From: Akkermansiaceae bacterium | GTDB taxonomy: Bacteria > Verrucomicrobiota > Verrucomicrobiia > Verrucomicrobiales > Akkermansiaceae | Direction: 5' to 3' | NCBI GenBank assembly: GCA_023301765.1 | Contig: JALZUC010000002.1 | Location: forward strand, 62,001 to 126,000 | Length of the DNA: 64,000 nt | Part shown: positions 19,362 through 28,962 of the stretch, one piece after another | How the letters are laid out: every line of letters starts with the position of its first letter | How positions within the stretch are numbered: position 1 is the first letter of the stretch | Program-made: the position numbers and the translations under genes | Notes under the pieces: generated by a model | Told to the model about the DNA's origin: nothing | Seen by the model: only the letters and a program-made list of their open reading frames with translations | Databases searched by the model: none

Positions 19362-21617
19362 TTATAGATTTCTATTCTGTAAAGTACCTGTCACGCGTGC
19401 GCGCTCAGTAATCTCCACCATATCAGATAGGATAGATATACTCTCACGTTTTACTGGGTCCAGTGAACTTGGCCACTCTGGAGTATCATCTAGCTCAGCC
19501 ACATCATCCTTAGCCTCTCTTACATAGTTTTCTTTATCCTTAACTCGGTCAATCTCTTCAAGTTTCTCACGATCAACATCAGCTAAATCTAGGCGGAAGA
19601 AACGTAATGTTTTCTTATCCTCTTCGGCCACCTTAGCAAAGCGTGCTCGCATCTCTTCATTACGTTTATTACTGCGCTCTTCAGTATCAGAAAGCTCTTT
19701 TTTACGCTGCTCTTTATTCAGTGAAATACTGTTTTTCTTACGGCGTTCCTGCATCCGCGCTGCATCTTCTGCAATATATGAAAAATCCTTGGATTCCTTC
19801 ACACGTTGCATACTTTTTTGCGTGAGCATCGGTAGAAAAAGGTCACCACGGTTTAATTCACTATACCCGGGTGCTCTGCGGATATTATCATGCGCCATAG
19901 CATAATCTAAATGCTTTTCGCCGATTTCAAATGCATCCATTAATGAAGGTAATACAATATCTGACTCCACACCCTTCAGCTGAGTAGTGCTACCTGCAAT
20001 ACGGTAGAACTTCTGAATAGTAGGCTTAAGAACACCTGCACGGCGAGCATCCACCATAAAGGGCATCATCTTTCGTATCTCCATAGGCTGCTGCACAGTA
20101 CCTTTTCCGAAGGAAGAGCTGTCACCTATAATTACGGCACGATTATAGTCCTGTAGAGCACCAGCTAGAATCTCACTAGCTGAAGCACTTGTTTTATCAA
20201 TGAGCACAACCATCGGCCCAGTATAAATAGGCTGAGCTAGGGATGATTCCTTCACATCGATAGCACCTCGTGTGTTCTTAATTTGAACCACAGGCCCTTT
20301 ACCTGTAAAAAAGCCAGTCATTCGGCGAACCTCCTCAAGAGAGCCGCCACCGTTGCCTCGGAGATCTAAAATAAGCCCCTCTACCCTCTCCTTCTTGAGT
20401 CGAAGAACAAGTTTTTGAATATCGATAGAGCAGCGTGTCTTCCACTCCTTAAAATCCGCGTAAAACGATGGCAGGGTGATAAATCCCATACGGTGTTTAG
20501 TACCGTCATCGCGAGTCATTTCAATAACCTCAGCTGAAGCCAGTGACTCTGTTATTTCCACCTTGTCACGTTTGATAACAATAAACTTAACCTCACCAGG
20601 TGCTCCACCTGCTGGCTCTACCTTCAGACGCACATCAGATCCCTTTTTACCACGTATGAGATCTACCACACGGTCCAGTTTCTCAAACATAATATCTACC
20701 GTAGCTTCATCATTACCTACATTAGCACTATCGACACCTACAATACGATCATTGAGCTTTAACTCACCTTGCTTATCGGCTGGCCCACCCACTATTATCC
20801 CAGTAATTTTAGTTGCCCCTGCATCTTCGGCTTGAAGCATCGCCCCTATTCCAACAAGGGAGTTCTGCATACCCGACATAAAGCGCTCCATTTCAGACAT
20901 GCTAAAATAATCAGTATGTGGATCATAACTCTTAGCTATTGCGCTAAAGAATATATCAGCGACTTCCTCCACATTCGACTCATTAATTCCATGCAGAATG
21001 CGTTCGTAACGAAGTGATAGCTTTTTCCCGGGGCTATTTTCCTCATTCAAAGGGTCTTTCTTCCCCTGTTTTTTAGCTAGCTCAGCAATAGTCTCACGAC
21101 GTAGCACCTCACTCAGCAAGCCTTGCTCTACTTGATCACGCCAAATTTGCTTTGCCTCCACCTCTGAGTCTGCCCAATGTGCCTCTTTACGGGTAAGCAT
21201 CATAGAACGGTGTGTATCAAAGGTAAATTGCTCCTCACGGCTCAGTAGTTCTTGAGCATATTTAATGCGCTCATTTGCACGCCTACGGAAAACGGTATGA
21301 ATCTCCGTAGCAGCCTCCATGGACTCACCGTTTAGCAAGAGTGCGTGCATGTTCCGTCCATACTTTAAACGGAATCCATCAATATCCTCAGATAGAAAAT
21401 ACTGCTTACCTCTATCTAGCTCGTTAATATATGAGTTGAAAAATCGCTCTCCCAGTTTCTCATCAAATTCAAACCTCTCATAGTGGCTGTTGCGCAGCAT
21501 GAGAAGCATCTGCTTCCCTACCTCATTAAAGTTTGTTTTCGCACCTACACACGACACTGAAGTCATCGTAATAAGTAAACTGCTAGCAAAAATTTTAAAG
21601 AATGACTGTTTTTTCAT
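19362..21617 (-). CDS. prc: Tail-specific (C-terminal processing) protease
   Basis: 751 residues, the length class of Prc/Tsp. Order: signal peptide; N-terminal helical region (FEFDEKLGERFFNSYINELDRGKQYFL); PDZ domain (~255-350, GIGAMLQAEDAGATKITGIIVGGPADKQGELKLNDRIVGVD, split here by its loops); S41 core with RGNGGGSLEEV, the catalytic Ser in TSASASEILAGALQDY, and the catalytic Lys in SFGKGTVQQP; long Lys/Glu-rich C-terminal DUF3340-like region. It degrades periplasmic proteins with nonpolar C-termini. First gene of a minus-strand run with yggS, DUF971 and the TonB receptor. Confidence 0.95.
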   Translation of the reverse strand: MKKQSFFKIFASSLLITMTSVSCVGAKTNFNEVGKQMLLMLRNSHYERFEFDEKLGERFFNSYINELDRGKQYFLSEDIDGFRLKYGRNMHALLLNGESMEAATEIHTVFRRRANERIKYAQELLSREEQFTFDTHRSMMLTRKEAHWADSEVEAKQIWRDQVEQGLLSEVLRRETIAELAKKQGKKDPLNEENSPGKKLSLRYERILHGINESNVEEVADIFFSAIAKSYDPHTDYFSMSEMERFMSGMQNSLVGIGAMLQAEDAGATKITGIIVGGPADKQGELKLNDRIVGVDSANVGNDEATVDIMFEKLDRVVDLIRGKKGSDVRLKVEPAGGAPGEVKFIVIKRDKVEITESLASAEVIEMTRDDGTKHRMGFITLPSFYADFKEWKTRCSIDIQKLVLRLKKERVEGLILDLRGNGGGSLEEVRRMTGFFTGKGPVVQIKNTRGAIDVKESSLAQPIYTGPMVVLIDKTSASASEILAGALQDYNRAVIIGDSSSFGKGTVQQPMEIRKMMPFMVDARRAGVLKPTIQKFYRIAGSTTQLKGVESDIVLPSLMDAFEIGEKHLDYAMAHDNIRRAPGYSELNRGDLFLPMLTQKSMQRVKESKDFSYIAEDAARMQERRKKNSISLNKEQRKKELSDTEERSNKRNEEMRARFAKVAEEDKKTLRFFRLDLADVDREKLEEIDRVKDKENYVREAKDDVAELDDTPEWPSSLDPVKRESISILSDMVEITERARVTGTLQNRNL

Positions 21618-21779
21618 GTACTATACGTCTGTTATAAACATCCCGATAAATAAGGATGGTTGGAGACTCGCCCCTAAACACCTCTTTGTCCACCCATTTC
21701 CCTAAATCCTCTAACATTGCCAAGGGAAATGGCATAGACAATGACTCGACAGCACACGCAAAACTGCTACACCCCATAC

Positions 21780-22238
21780 ATGGATAACGCTGTGATCACT
21801 TTCGGCACTCCCGAAAACAAAAAAGCACTGGAGGAAAACCCTGTATTTGCACCTAAGTTTGATTCAGATGGGCTCATCCCTGCTGTCGCCATGGACGCAG
21901 AAACTAAGGAGCCTCTCATGCTAGCCTACATGAATGCTGAATCTCTAAAGCAGACACTCGCCATTGGTGAAGCTGTCTACTACTCACGTAGCCGCCAAGA
22001 AATCTGGCATAAAGGTGCTACGTCAGGTCATGTTCAGGTAATAAAAGAGATCCGTACGGACTGTGATCAAGACGCCGTTATTCTCTATGTGGAGCAGCTT
22101 GGCGCTGGGGCATGCCACACTGGCAGAGGCTCATGCTTTTACCGCGTAGTGGATCTAGAAAAAGGAACTGACCCTGCCGCTCTGAGCTTTAACGAGGAAG
22201 GGCTCACCTTTGACCCCGATTCCGTTTACAAGAAATAA
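21780..22238 (+). CDS. hisI: Phosphoribosyl-AMP cyclohydrolase
   Basis: About 152 residues from the ATG at 21780; the frame extends upstream but the extra 13 residues look non-coding. Conserved HisI motifs: GLIPAVAMDAETKEPLMLAYMN, AVYYSRSRQEIWHKGATSGH, zinc ligands in DCDQDA and GACHTGRGSCFYR. It opens the purine ring of PR-AMP, the third step of histidine synthesis. It is the stand-alone HisI form without the HisE pyrophosphatase domain. A SerB-like phosphatase follows after 28 bases. Confidence 0.96.
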   Translation: MDNAVITFGTPENKKALEENPVFAPKFDSDGLIPAVAMDAETKEPLMLAYMNAESLKQTLAIGEAVYYSRSRQEIWHKGATSGHVQVIKEIRTDCDQDAVILYVEQLGAGACHTGRGSCFYRVVDLEKGTDPAALSFNEEGLTFDPDSVYKK

Positions 22239-22266
22239 GACCCCTCCACCCTAGGTAATAACTACC

Positions 22267-22902
22267 GTGAAAATTATTTTTTTCGACTGTGACTCTACCC
22301 TTACCCCCCTGGAGGGCATTGACGAACTCGCGCGCCTACAGGGTGATGCCGTCTTCAAAGAAGTAGAAGACCTCACCAATGCCGCCATGAACGGTGAAGT
22401 CCCTATTACTGAGGTATTTGGCCGCAGGCTCAAGATCATCCAGCCTGGCACAGATACGGTAAAAAAAGTAGCACAGCTCGTTCTTGAAACCGTAGAACCT
22501 ACGGCCAAGTCCACTATCGAGGCTCTCAGGGAGAATGGTTGGACGCCCATGATCATCTCCGGTGGCCTTACTCAGGTCATCGAGCCACTTGCCGAATTTT
22601 TAGACATCAATCATATCCACGCCGTAGACCTGTCTTTTAATGAAGACGGCTCGTATGCAGGATTTGATACTGACGCGCCCCCTACTCGAAATGGCGGGAA
22701 ACCAGAGATCGTGGCCTCATTACGTAAGCAACTTCAGCCAGAAAAGGTCGTCATGGTTGGCGATGGCATCTCAGATCTTGAGGTCAAGAGCGTAGCAGAT
22801 CAGTTTATCGGCTTCACACGCTACGTAGCGCGTGAAAAGGTAGTGCAAGAGGCAGACTCCTGCATCACATCTCTAGATCAGCTTGTTAGCCTGCTAGACT
22901 AA
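22267..22902 (+). CDS. SerB-like HAD phosphatase
   Basis: 211 residues from a GTG. HAD motif I FFDCDSTLTPLEG (nucleophile Asp and acid/base Asp), motif II IISGG, motif III Lys, and motif IV VMVGDGISDLEV. A helical cap segment (ELARLQGDAVFKEVEDLTNAAMNGE) resembles phosphoserine phosphatase, so dephosphorylation of phosphoserine is the likeliest role. Because it sits behind hisI, a histidinol-phosphatase function is an alternative. Convergent with purD. Confidence 0.82.
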   Translation: MKIIFFDCDSTLTPLEGIDELARLQGDAVFKEVEDLTNAAMNGEVPITEVFGRRLKIIQPGTDTVKKVAQLVLETVEPTAKSTIEALRENGWTPMIISGGLTQVIEPLAEFLDINHIHAVDLSFNEDGSYAGFDTDAPPTRNGGKPEIVASLRKQLQPEKVVMVGDGISDLEVKSVADQFIGFTRYVAREKVVQEADSCITSLDQLVSLLD

Positions 22903-22910
22903 TAGATAAC

Positions 22911-22935
22911 AATGCGGCTGTGCGCTCACACCGCA
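22911..22935 (-). terminator. Terminator between the SerB-like gene and purD
   Basis: TGCGG-c-TGTG (22913-22922) pairs with CACA-CCGCA (22927-22935): nine GC-rich pairs with one bulge and a CGCT tetraloop. On the minus strand it is followed by TTGTTATC, so it best serves purD. Without a T run on plus it may stop plus-strand transcripts weakly. Confidence 0.5.
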
Positions 22936-22939
22936 CTAG

Positions 22940-24190
22940 TTAGAAGTTAAACCGGCCAATATCTGTGCGCTGCTGCGCGCCATCGAAGCTAACTTTCGCC
23001 AGCTCAGCGTAAGCAGCATCTACAGCGGTGAGTCTCTCTTCTCCTCCGGACACAACCGCCAGCACACGGCCACCGTTTGTTTCCCAGTCACCGTTTTCAT
23101 TTTTCTTAGTACCTGCATGATAGACGCGTGCGCTATGAATGTTATCCAGCCCTGAAATTATATCACCACTACGTGAGCTAGCTGGGTATCCAGCACTAGC
23201 CAAGATTAGGCAGACACTCCAGCCTTCATCGAAGCTGAGTAGATCCTTCTTCATTTCTCCCTTGGCCGCCGCGTAGCAAAAGCTAGCAATATCACCCTGC
23301 ACCAGCGGCATTACAGCCTGACACTCAGGATCACCAAAACGGCAGTTATACTCAATGATTTTTGGGCCCTCAGGAGTGAGCATCAGCCCGAAGTAGAGGT
23401 AACCACGATATGGTAGATCATCTTTTACCAGACCATCCACAGTAGGCTGAACAATTGTTTTTTCTATTAATGCGAGAGTCTCGGCATCTATCAGCTGCCT
23501 ACTAGCCACCGCCCCCATACCTCCTGTGTTAGGGCCCTCATCACCATTACCTATACGCTTATAATCACGGGCAGGAGTAAAAATCTGGTATTCACCATCA
23601 CAGACAGCGGCAAAGATAGAAACCTCAGGCCCCACCAAACACTCCTCTACCAGCAGGCGGCCAGCGCCAAACTTACGCTCCACCATTACCTCATTTAAAA
23701 ACTCTTCTGCACTCGCCTCATCTGGACATACAGCCACCCCCTTACCAGCAGCTAAGCCATCAAACTTCAGCACTGTAGGATACTGGCCATTAATCGCTGC
23801 GCGAGCTTCATCAACGTCTGCGCAGCCAGTGGCCGCACCTGTAGGGATGTCATGGCGGAACATAAACTCCTTGGCAAACTCCTTACTCGCCTCCAGCTGG
23901 GCAGACTGCTTATGTGGCCCCCAGCATGGGATACCTGCTTTTTCACAAAGATTTGCAAGTCCCTCTTCCTTGACCAAATAGCTTTCCTCACCGGCGATAC
24001 AGAGTTCGATCTCATTCTCCTCCATCCAGCTGATCAGCCCATGCAGACTATCCACCTGCACGCTCATCGCCAGTGGCTCAATGGCATCACTCCCGGGGAA
24101 ACAATAAATTTCAGTCTCCGTGGGAGATTCTACAAGAGCGGTAATCAATGCGTGTTCACGCCCTCCTTTGCCAACAACAAGAATTTTCAT
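22940..24190 (-). CDS. purD: Phosphoribosylamine--glycine ligase
   Basis: 416 residues from the ATG at 24190, which opens directly on the conserved KILVVGKGGREHAL. An upstream frame extension to 24229 is not conserved. Further motifs: ATP-grasp PTVLKFDGLAAGKGV, RLLVEECLVGPEVSIFA, GPNTGGMGAV, PYRGYLYFGLM, EYNCRFGDPECQAVMPL. It makes GAR from PRA, glycine and ATP in purine synthesis. It is a lone minus-strand gene, convergent with the hisI pair. Confidence 0.97.
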   Translation of the reverse strand: MKILVVGKGGREHALITALVESPTETEIYCFPGSDAIEPLAMSVQVDSLHGLISWMEENEIELCIAGEESYLVKEEGLANLCEKAGIPCWGPHKQSAQLEASKEFAKEFMFRHDIPTGAATGCADVDEARAAINGQYPTVLKFDGLAAGKGVAVCPDEASAEEFLNEVMVERKFGAGRLLVEECLVGPEVSIFAAVCDGEYQIFTPARDYKRIGNGDEGPNTGGMGAVASRQLIDAETLALIEKTIVQPTVDGLVKDDLPYRGYLYFGLMLTPEGPKIIEYNCRFGDPECQAVMPLVQGDIASFCYAAAKGEMKKDLLSFDEGWSVCLILASAGYPASSRSGDIISGLDNIHSARVYHAGTKKNENGDWETNGGRVLAVVSGGEERLTAVDAAYAELAKVSFDGAQQRTDIGRFNF

Positions 24191-24453
24191 GCGGGGAATC
24201 AAGCGAACCCAGCCTCGGGAAGCAAGCACTATAGGCTAAATTTAATATCATTTCAGTCTTTTATAAGATAATATTGGGTGAAAAATAAAAAAGGTAATCA
24301 TAAAGTATTTCGAATACCCGCCCCAAAAGGAACTCTTATTACACGAATTTCGCCCTGTTTTACGCTGTTTAGTATTGCTACGTGCCATTTCTCGCCCTAA
24401 GTTCCGCGCCTGTCCAGCACTCTGGGCAGACACTAAAAACATCCTTTTCTGCA

Positions 24454-26181
24454 ATGATTGAAAACATGCGCAAATATACCGGCCTTATGGTCGTAGTTTT
24501 CGTCCTGCTTGCCGCAGGCTTCCTATTCACGATGAATGACATCGGCACCGGTAGCGCCGGAGGCAGCGGCCCTGCCGTCCTTGTCGTTCACGGAAAGTCA
24601 CTTGACCATCAGGCGTATGAGCGTGCTGGCCAGCGGACACTTCAGCTCAGCTCTGAAGTTGGCCTCCATAACTACATTAACTTTCTTATGGCACCAGATG
24701 CTAATCAGATGCAGCAGGCACTCCAGCTAGGACGCTACGGCATGAACTACTACTCCATGATTCAGGGAAACCTCACTGAGCAGGATATGGTTCGATTTGT
24801 CGCAAACCGTATTATCCTTCAGCACTCCATCACGGAAATGGGCCTCCATGCCAGTGAAGATGACATCTCAGAGGCCATCAAAAACCTCCCAGCATTCTCC
24901 CAAAATGGAAAATACAACGAGCCAGCCTACGCACTCTATGTAGAAAAACGCTTAGGCAGACTCGGTATGACTGAAAAGCACCTTCGCGATATCACACGTG
25001 AAAACATCTGCCTTAATAGATTAGTCAACATCATCGGCGGTGGCCTCACCTCCACACGCTCAGCTACTCAAGACCAATTAGAAGCTCAGCTACAGACAGT
25101 CACCCTAGCGAAAATCGCCCTCAATCGTGATGACTTTGTAAAAAAAGAAAACCCCACCGAAGAAGAAATCAAATCGCACTGGGAAGCTCACCAAGATGCA
25201 TACAAAACGGATGAGCAACGCCGTATCTCATACTACTTCCTTGACCTCCCAGAAGACCCTGAAGAAAAAACAGAGCCAGCCAAGCCTGACGTAACAGAAA
25301 CAGCTGACGCAACAGAAACAGCTAAAAAAGCTGAAGCAGCTAAAGCCGCGGCAGCAGTAGTTAAGCAAGCAAAGCGCACAGCTGCCGCCAAGGACTTAAC
25401 GCGCCAAATCCAGAAACTTTATGACGGCATAATCGACAGTGAAAATAACAAACTCCCTCTCGACTTCGCCGCCATCGTTAAAACCAACGGCGGCACTGCC
25501 ACAGCCAGTAAGCTCTTCACCCCTAGCACACTTCCCAAGGAGCTTACAGGCCTCACTCTACGTGGATCTTCTAACCGTAACCGCGCAGTATCAGATGTCA
25601 TCTTCAGCATGCAAATGTCTGATAAAGAATACAATCTCGTTTCAGCCCCCCTCCCCGTGGGAGAAAACGGATGGCTCGTATTTGTCCTAGAAGAAGTCAT
25701 CACCCCAAAGCCTCTCGACTACACAGCAGCAAGAAACAAAACACTCGCTAACCTCATTAGCGAAAACGCTACTAAAAACATACAACAAGCAGCTGAGGAC
25801 GCGCGCACCGCCGTTCTTGAACTTATGAATGGTGGTAAGGACTTTGACACCGCAGCTCGTGAAAAAGGCTTCACCCCTGTGCAAGTAGGCCCATTCTCAA
25901 ACGCCAGCACACCACCTGCGGATGAGCCTAGCGCACAGCAGCTCCACAGCGTAGCCAGCGGCCTAAACGCAGGCGAAGTTTCCGAGGTTATTAATGAAAG
26001 TAGCCGCTCCCTCTTCATCTACGTAGAGAAGCGCGAACTTGAAGATGCTGAAGAAAATAAACTTCGTGTGGATAATGCCATGCAGGGCTCTAAAATTGAG
26101 TTCATGGTCAGAACATTCCTGAACTGGATTAACCACCAGTATCAAAAAGCAGAGGTGCAACGCCCTGCTGACAAGGGCTAA
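24454..26181 (+). CDS. SurA/PpiD-like membrane-anchored periplasmic chaperone
   Basis: About 575 residues from the ATG at 24454, which leaves a short cytoplasmic start and one membrane helix (GLMVVVFVLLAAGFLF). A SurA_N_3-type domain follows (VLVVHGKSLDHQAYERAGQR; FVANRIILQHSITEMGLHASEDDISEAIKNLP, quoted as two separate runs). Residues ~290-335 are a low-complexity Glu/Ala/Lys stretch (TETADATETAKKAEAAKAAA). A C-terminal rotamase-like region is diverged, with no clear parvulin active-site motif. It probably helps outer-membrane protein folding. metG follows after 23 bases. Confidence 0.8.
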   Translation: MIENMRKYTGLMVVVFVLLAAGFLFTMNDIGTGSAGGSGPAVLVVHGKSLDHQAYERAGQRTLQLSSEVGLHNYINFLMAPDANQMQQALQLGRYGMNYYSMIQGNLTEQDMVRFVANRIILQHSITEMGLHASEDDISEAIKNLPAFSQNGKYNEPAYALYVEKRLGRLGMTEKHLRDITRENICLNRLVNIIGGGLTSTRSATQDQLEAQLQTVTLAKIALNRDDFVKKENPTEEEIKSHWEAHQDAYKTDEQRRISYYFLDLPEDPEEKTEPAKPDVTETADATETAKKAEAAKAAAAVVKQAKRTAAAKDLTRQIQKLYDGIIDSENNKLPLDFAAIVKTNGGTATASKLFTPSTLPKELTGLTLRGSSNRNRAVSDVIFSMQMSDKEYNLVSAPLPVGENGWLVFVLEEVITPKPLDYTAARNKTLANLISENATKNIQQAAEDARTAVLELMNGGKDFDTAAREKGFTPVQVGPFSNASTPPADEPSAQQLHSVASGLNAGEVSEVINESSRSLFIYVEKRELEDAEENKLRVDNAMQGSKIEFMVRTFLNWINHQYQKAEVQRPADKG

Positions 26182-26204
26182 CACACCCCCCTTTAATACC
26201 TCTC

Positions 26205-27797
26205 ATGTTTTACATCTCTACGGCCATTGATTACACCAATGGCGCTCCACACATCGGCCACGCCTATGAAAAGGTACTAGCCGATGTTATCGCCCGTTAC
26301 CGACGCCTTGCTGGAGACGAAACCTACTACCTAACAGGAGTAGATCAGCACGGCCAGAAAGTTCAGCAAACAGCTGAAGAAGACGGCGTAAACCCTGCGA
26401 CATACGTTAAACGTGTTACCAAAGGATTTACCCAAGCATGGGAAAAACTCGGACTTAGCTATGATGGCTGGGCAGAAACGACCAACCCAGAGCACAAGGC
26501 ATGTGTCCAGGGCGTCTTACAGCGCCTTTTTGACGAAGGTCAAATTTACAAAAAACGCTACACTGGATTTTACTCCATCCGTCAGGAACAATTCCTCACA
26601 GATAAAGAGCGTAATGAAAATGGTGAATTTGGTGAAGAGTGGGGTCAGGTAGAAGAACGTGATGAGGAAAACTACTACTTCAGACTCAGCAATCACGTTG
26701 AATGGCTGCAGAAATTTGTAGACACCCATGATGACTATATCATCCCTAGCTTCCGTAAAGCAGATGTAGTTAACGCCATCGAACGTGCCGAGGGCACAGA
26801 CCTCTGTATTTCACGTCCTAAGGAACGCCTCCGCTGGGGTATCGAGCTACCATTTGATAGTAATTTTGTCACCTTCGTCTGGTTTGACGCGCTGATAAAC
26901 TACATTTCATTTGCAGGCTATAACAAGGCAGAAGGCTCTAACCTCCCTGACTTTGATAAACTCTGGCCTGCTCAACTACACGTAATAGGAAAAGACATTC
27001 TAGTCCCCTCCCACTCAATTTATTGGCCTTGTATGCTACATGCAATCGGGTTTCCTGACGATCAGATCCCCTCACTCCTTGTTCACGGCTGGTGGAATAT
27101 TAAGAAAAAAACTAGCACTAGTGATGCAGAAGGTTCAGAAAAGATGTCTAAATCTTTGGGTAACGTAATCGACCCTGTGGCATTAACTGAAACCTTCGGT
27201 CAAGACGCAGTCCGCTACTACCTTGTGCGTGACATTCATACTGGTCGAGATTCAGATTACGACATTGAGCGCCTTGTTATGCTCTTTAATACCGAGCTAG
27301 CGAACAACCTCGGAAACCTCTGTAACCGCGCTCTAAATATGACCAAGCGCTACAGCGGAGGTGTTACCGTCGCCTCTGACTTTGATGATGATTCCTGTGT
27401 AACTCTCCGTGCATCCTTCAGCACAGCCTTAGAGAAATACCGAGGCCACATGGATAAGTATGAGATTTCACATGCCCTCGAAGCAATCATCGGATTTATC
27501 ACAGGCACCAATGTTTTTGCCGAATTACATAAACCGTGGGAAATCGCTAAAGATGAATCTAAAACTGAAGAATTAAACGCTGTGCTCACACACATGGTAG
27601 AAGCCGTAGCTCTGAGTAGCGTCCTGCTAAAACCCATCATCCCTCAAGCCTGTGAGCGCATTCAAACTCAACTTAAAGCAGAGCACCTTAGCACAGTCTC
27701 TCTAGATAACTTAAAGTGGGGCGTTCTCGAGATAGGCCAAGAAGTAGCAAAACCTAAACCGATATTCCCAAGGATCCAGTTAGAGGCAGAAGACTAA
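26205..27797 (+). CDS. metG: Methionyl-tRNA synthetase
   Basis: 530 residues. Class I motifs: FYISTAIDYTNGAPHIGHAYE (the HIGH motif is HIGH at ~19), TGVDQHGQKV, VWFDALINYISF, VIGKDI, and KMSKSLGN. The insert has GFYSIRQEQF without zinc-binding cysteines, which places it in the zinc-free short type. There is no C-terminal tRNA-binding (Trbp111) domain. The 23-base leader contains no G. Convergent with the glycosyltransferase, 5 bases apart. Confidence 0.97.
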   Translation: MFYISTAIDYTNGAPHIGHAYEKVLADVIARYRRLAGDETYYLTGVDQHGQKVQQTAEEDGVNPATYVKRVTKGFTQAWEKLGLSYDGWAETTNPEHKACVQGVLQRLFDEGQIYKKRYTGFYSIRQEQFLTDKERNENGEFGEEWGQVEERDEENYYFRLSNHVEWLQKFVDTHDDYIIPSFRKADVVNAIERAEGTDLCISRPKERLRWGIELPFDSNFVTFVWFDALINYISFAGYNKAEGSNLPDFDKLWPAQLHVIGKDILVPSHSIYWPCMLHAIGFPDDQIPSLLVHGWWNIKKKTSTSDAEGSEKMSKSLGNVIDPVALTETFGQDAVRYYLVRDIHTGRDSDYDIERLVMLFNTELANNLGNLCNRALNMTKRYSGGVTVASDFDDDSCVTLRASFSTALEKYRGHMDKYEISHALEAIIGFITGTNVFAELHKPWEIAKDESKTEELNAVLTHMVEAVALSSVLLKPIIPQACERIQTQLKAEHLSTVSLDNLKWGVLEIGQEVAKPKPIFPRIQLEAED

Positions 27798-27802
27798 GCT
27801 AA

Positions 27803-28843
27803 CTAACCTTCATTGCGCTCTACCACTGCCAACTTGAGCTGCTCTAGCACCATAGCTACAGTAACCTCACCTTGGCAGCGCATATCAACGGTACACTTAG
27901 CCATGTAACATGGGCTACATGCTACATGTTCACGTACCACACGGCTCTGCTTACCCAGTGGGCGCTTCCACTCTGGCTCGTTAGGCCCAAAGACTACCAC
28001 CGCAGGTAGCCCTACATACCCAGCAAGGTGAGCGAGTTCACAATCACTAGCCACTAGGCCACTACAGCTGCGCAGACCACTCAGGGTCTCACCCATATCC
28101 CACTCCGTTGTGTAGTCCTCCACCCTATCACCCAGTAACTGCTTCAGCCCAGAAGGCTCAGGATTAATTTTGCTAGAAAGAATAATCCAATCTACCTCTC
28201 CCTCTGAGATCTCGTAACGCTCTACGAGATCTACAAAATTCTCTAGAGGCCACTCATGGCTTGCTCCATACTCGGACTCTGGAGCTAGCACTATCCGAGG
28301 TTTCTTTGATGGAAGTAGTAGTGGCTTAGTAGCAAATGAGCTACGCACAAAAGGCTCTCCCCCAAGGAACTGGACCAGATTAAGATAATACCTTACACGA
28401 TGTTCAATAGGCCCTATCTCGGTAAATACATCAATAGAACCTGTCAAATGTTTACCCAGCTCCTTAGTTGGATAACCCAGACGCTGAGGGATATCCACAC
28501 GCTGAAACGCCTTAGCTACCTCCCCCCCTCCCCAGCAGATAGCCGATACAAAACTAACTTCATACTCAGATAAAATCCTCGCTATCTGACGTGAGGTTGC
28601 TCTTTCAGGATACGTAATCACATAATCAAGCTCTGACACCCCCTGCCATAAAGCCTCTTGAAAATCAGGGCAAATCACCGCTATTTTAGACTTTGGCCGA
28701 AAATGGTGTAATGCCCGCACCGCAGGAACAGCAAAGCATGCCTCAGTCAGAGACAACGGAGCTGCTACACATAAGAACCCATCCTTCAAATGCAATGAAG
28801 GGTGCTCTGGCAAGAGATCCTCATCCGGAAGCTTCGAAGACAT
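27803..28843 (-). CDS. Family 9 glycosyltransferase (heptosyltransferase-like)
   Basis: 346 residues. GT9 pattern: FLCVAAPLSLTEACFAVPAVRALHHFRP at the N-terminus (shown as an ORF-start landmark), RIVLAPESEYGASHEWPLENFVDLV at ~198, DCELAHLAGYVGLPAVVVFGPNEP at ~265 where the nucleotide-sugar phosphate is held, and a CSPCYMAKCTVDMRC cysteine cluster common at the end of heptosyltransferases. It likely adds heptose or another sugar to lipopolysaccharide core on the inner face of the inner membrane. Confidence 0.88.
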   Translation of the reverse strand: MSSKLPDEDLLPEHPSLHLKDGFLCVAAPLSLTEACFAVPAVRALHHFRPKSKIAVICPDFQEALWQGVSELDYVITYPERATSRQIARILSEYEVSFVSAICWGGGEVAKAFQRVDIPQRLGYPTKELGKHLTGSIDVFTEIGPIEHRVRYYLNLVQFLGGEPFVRSSFATKPLLLPSKKPRIVLAPESEYGASHEWPLENFVDLVERYEISEGEVDWIILSSKINPEPSGLKQLLGDRVEDYTTEWDMGETLSGLRSCSGLVASDCELAHLAGYVGLPAVVVFGPNEPEWKRPLGKQSRVVREHVACSPCYMAKCTVDMRCQGEVTVAMVLEQLKLAVVERNEG

Positions 28844-28962
28844 GCCTCACTCTATATGGTCTATTCGTAAAATACCACCTGATAGTTTACCCACTTCAGA
28901 GAAAAAACAGCATTAGCCACTTTACCGCTTTTCAATAACGTAAATGCCCTTAGCTTCTTGGC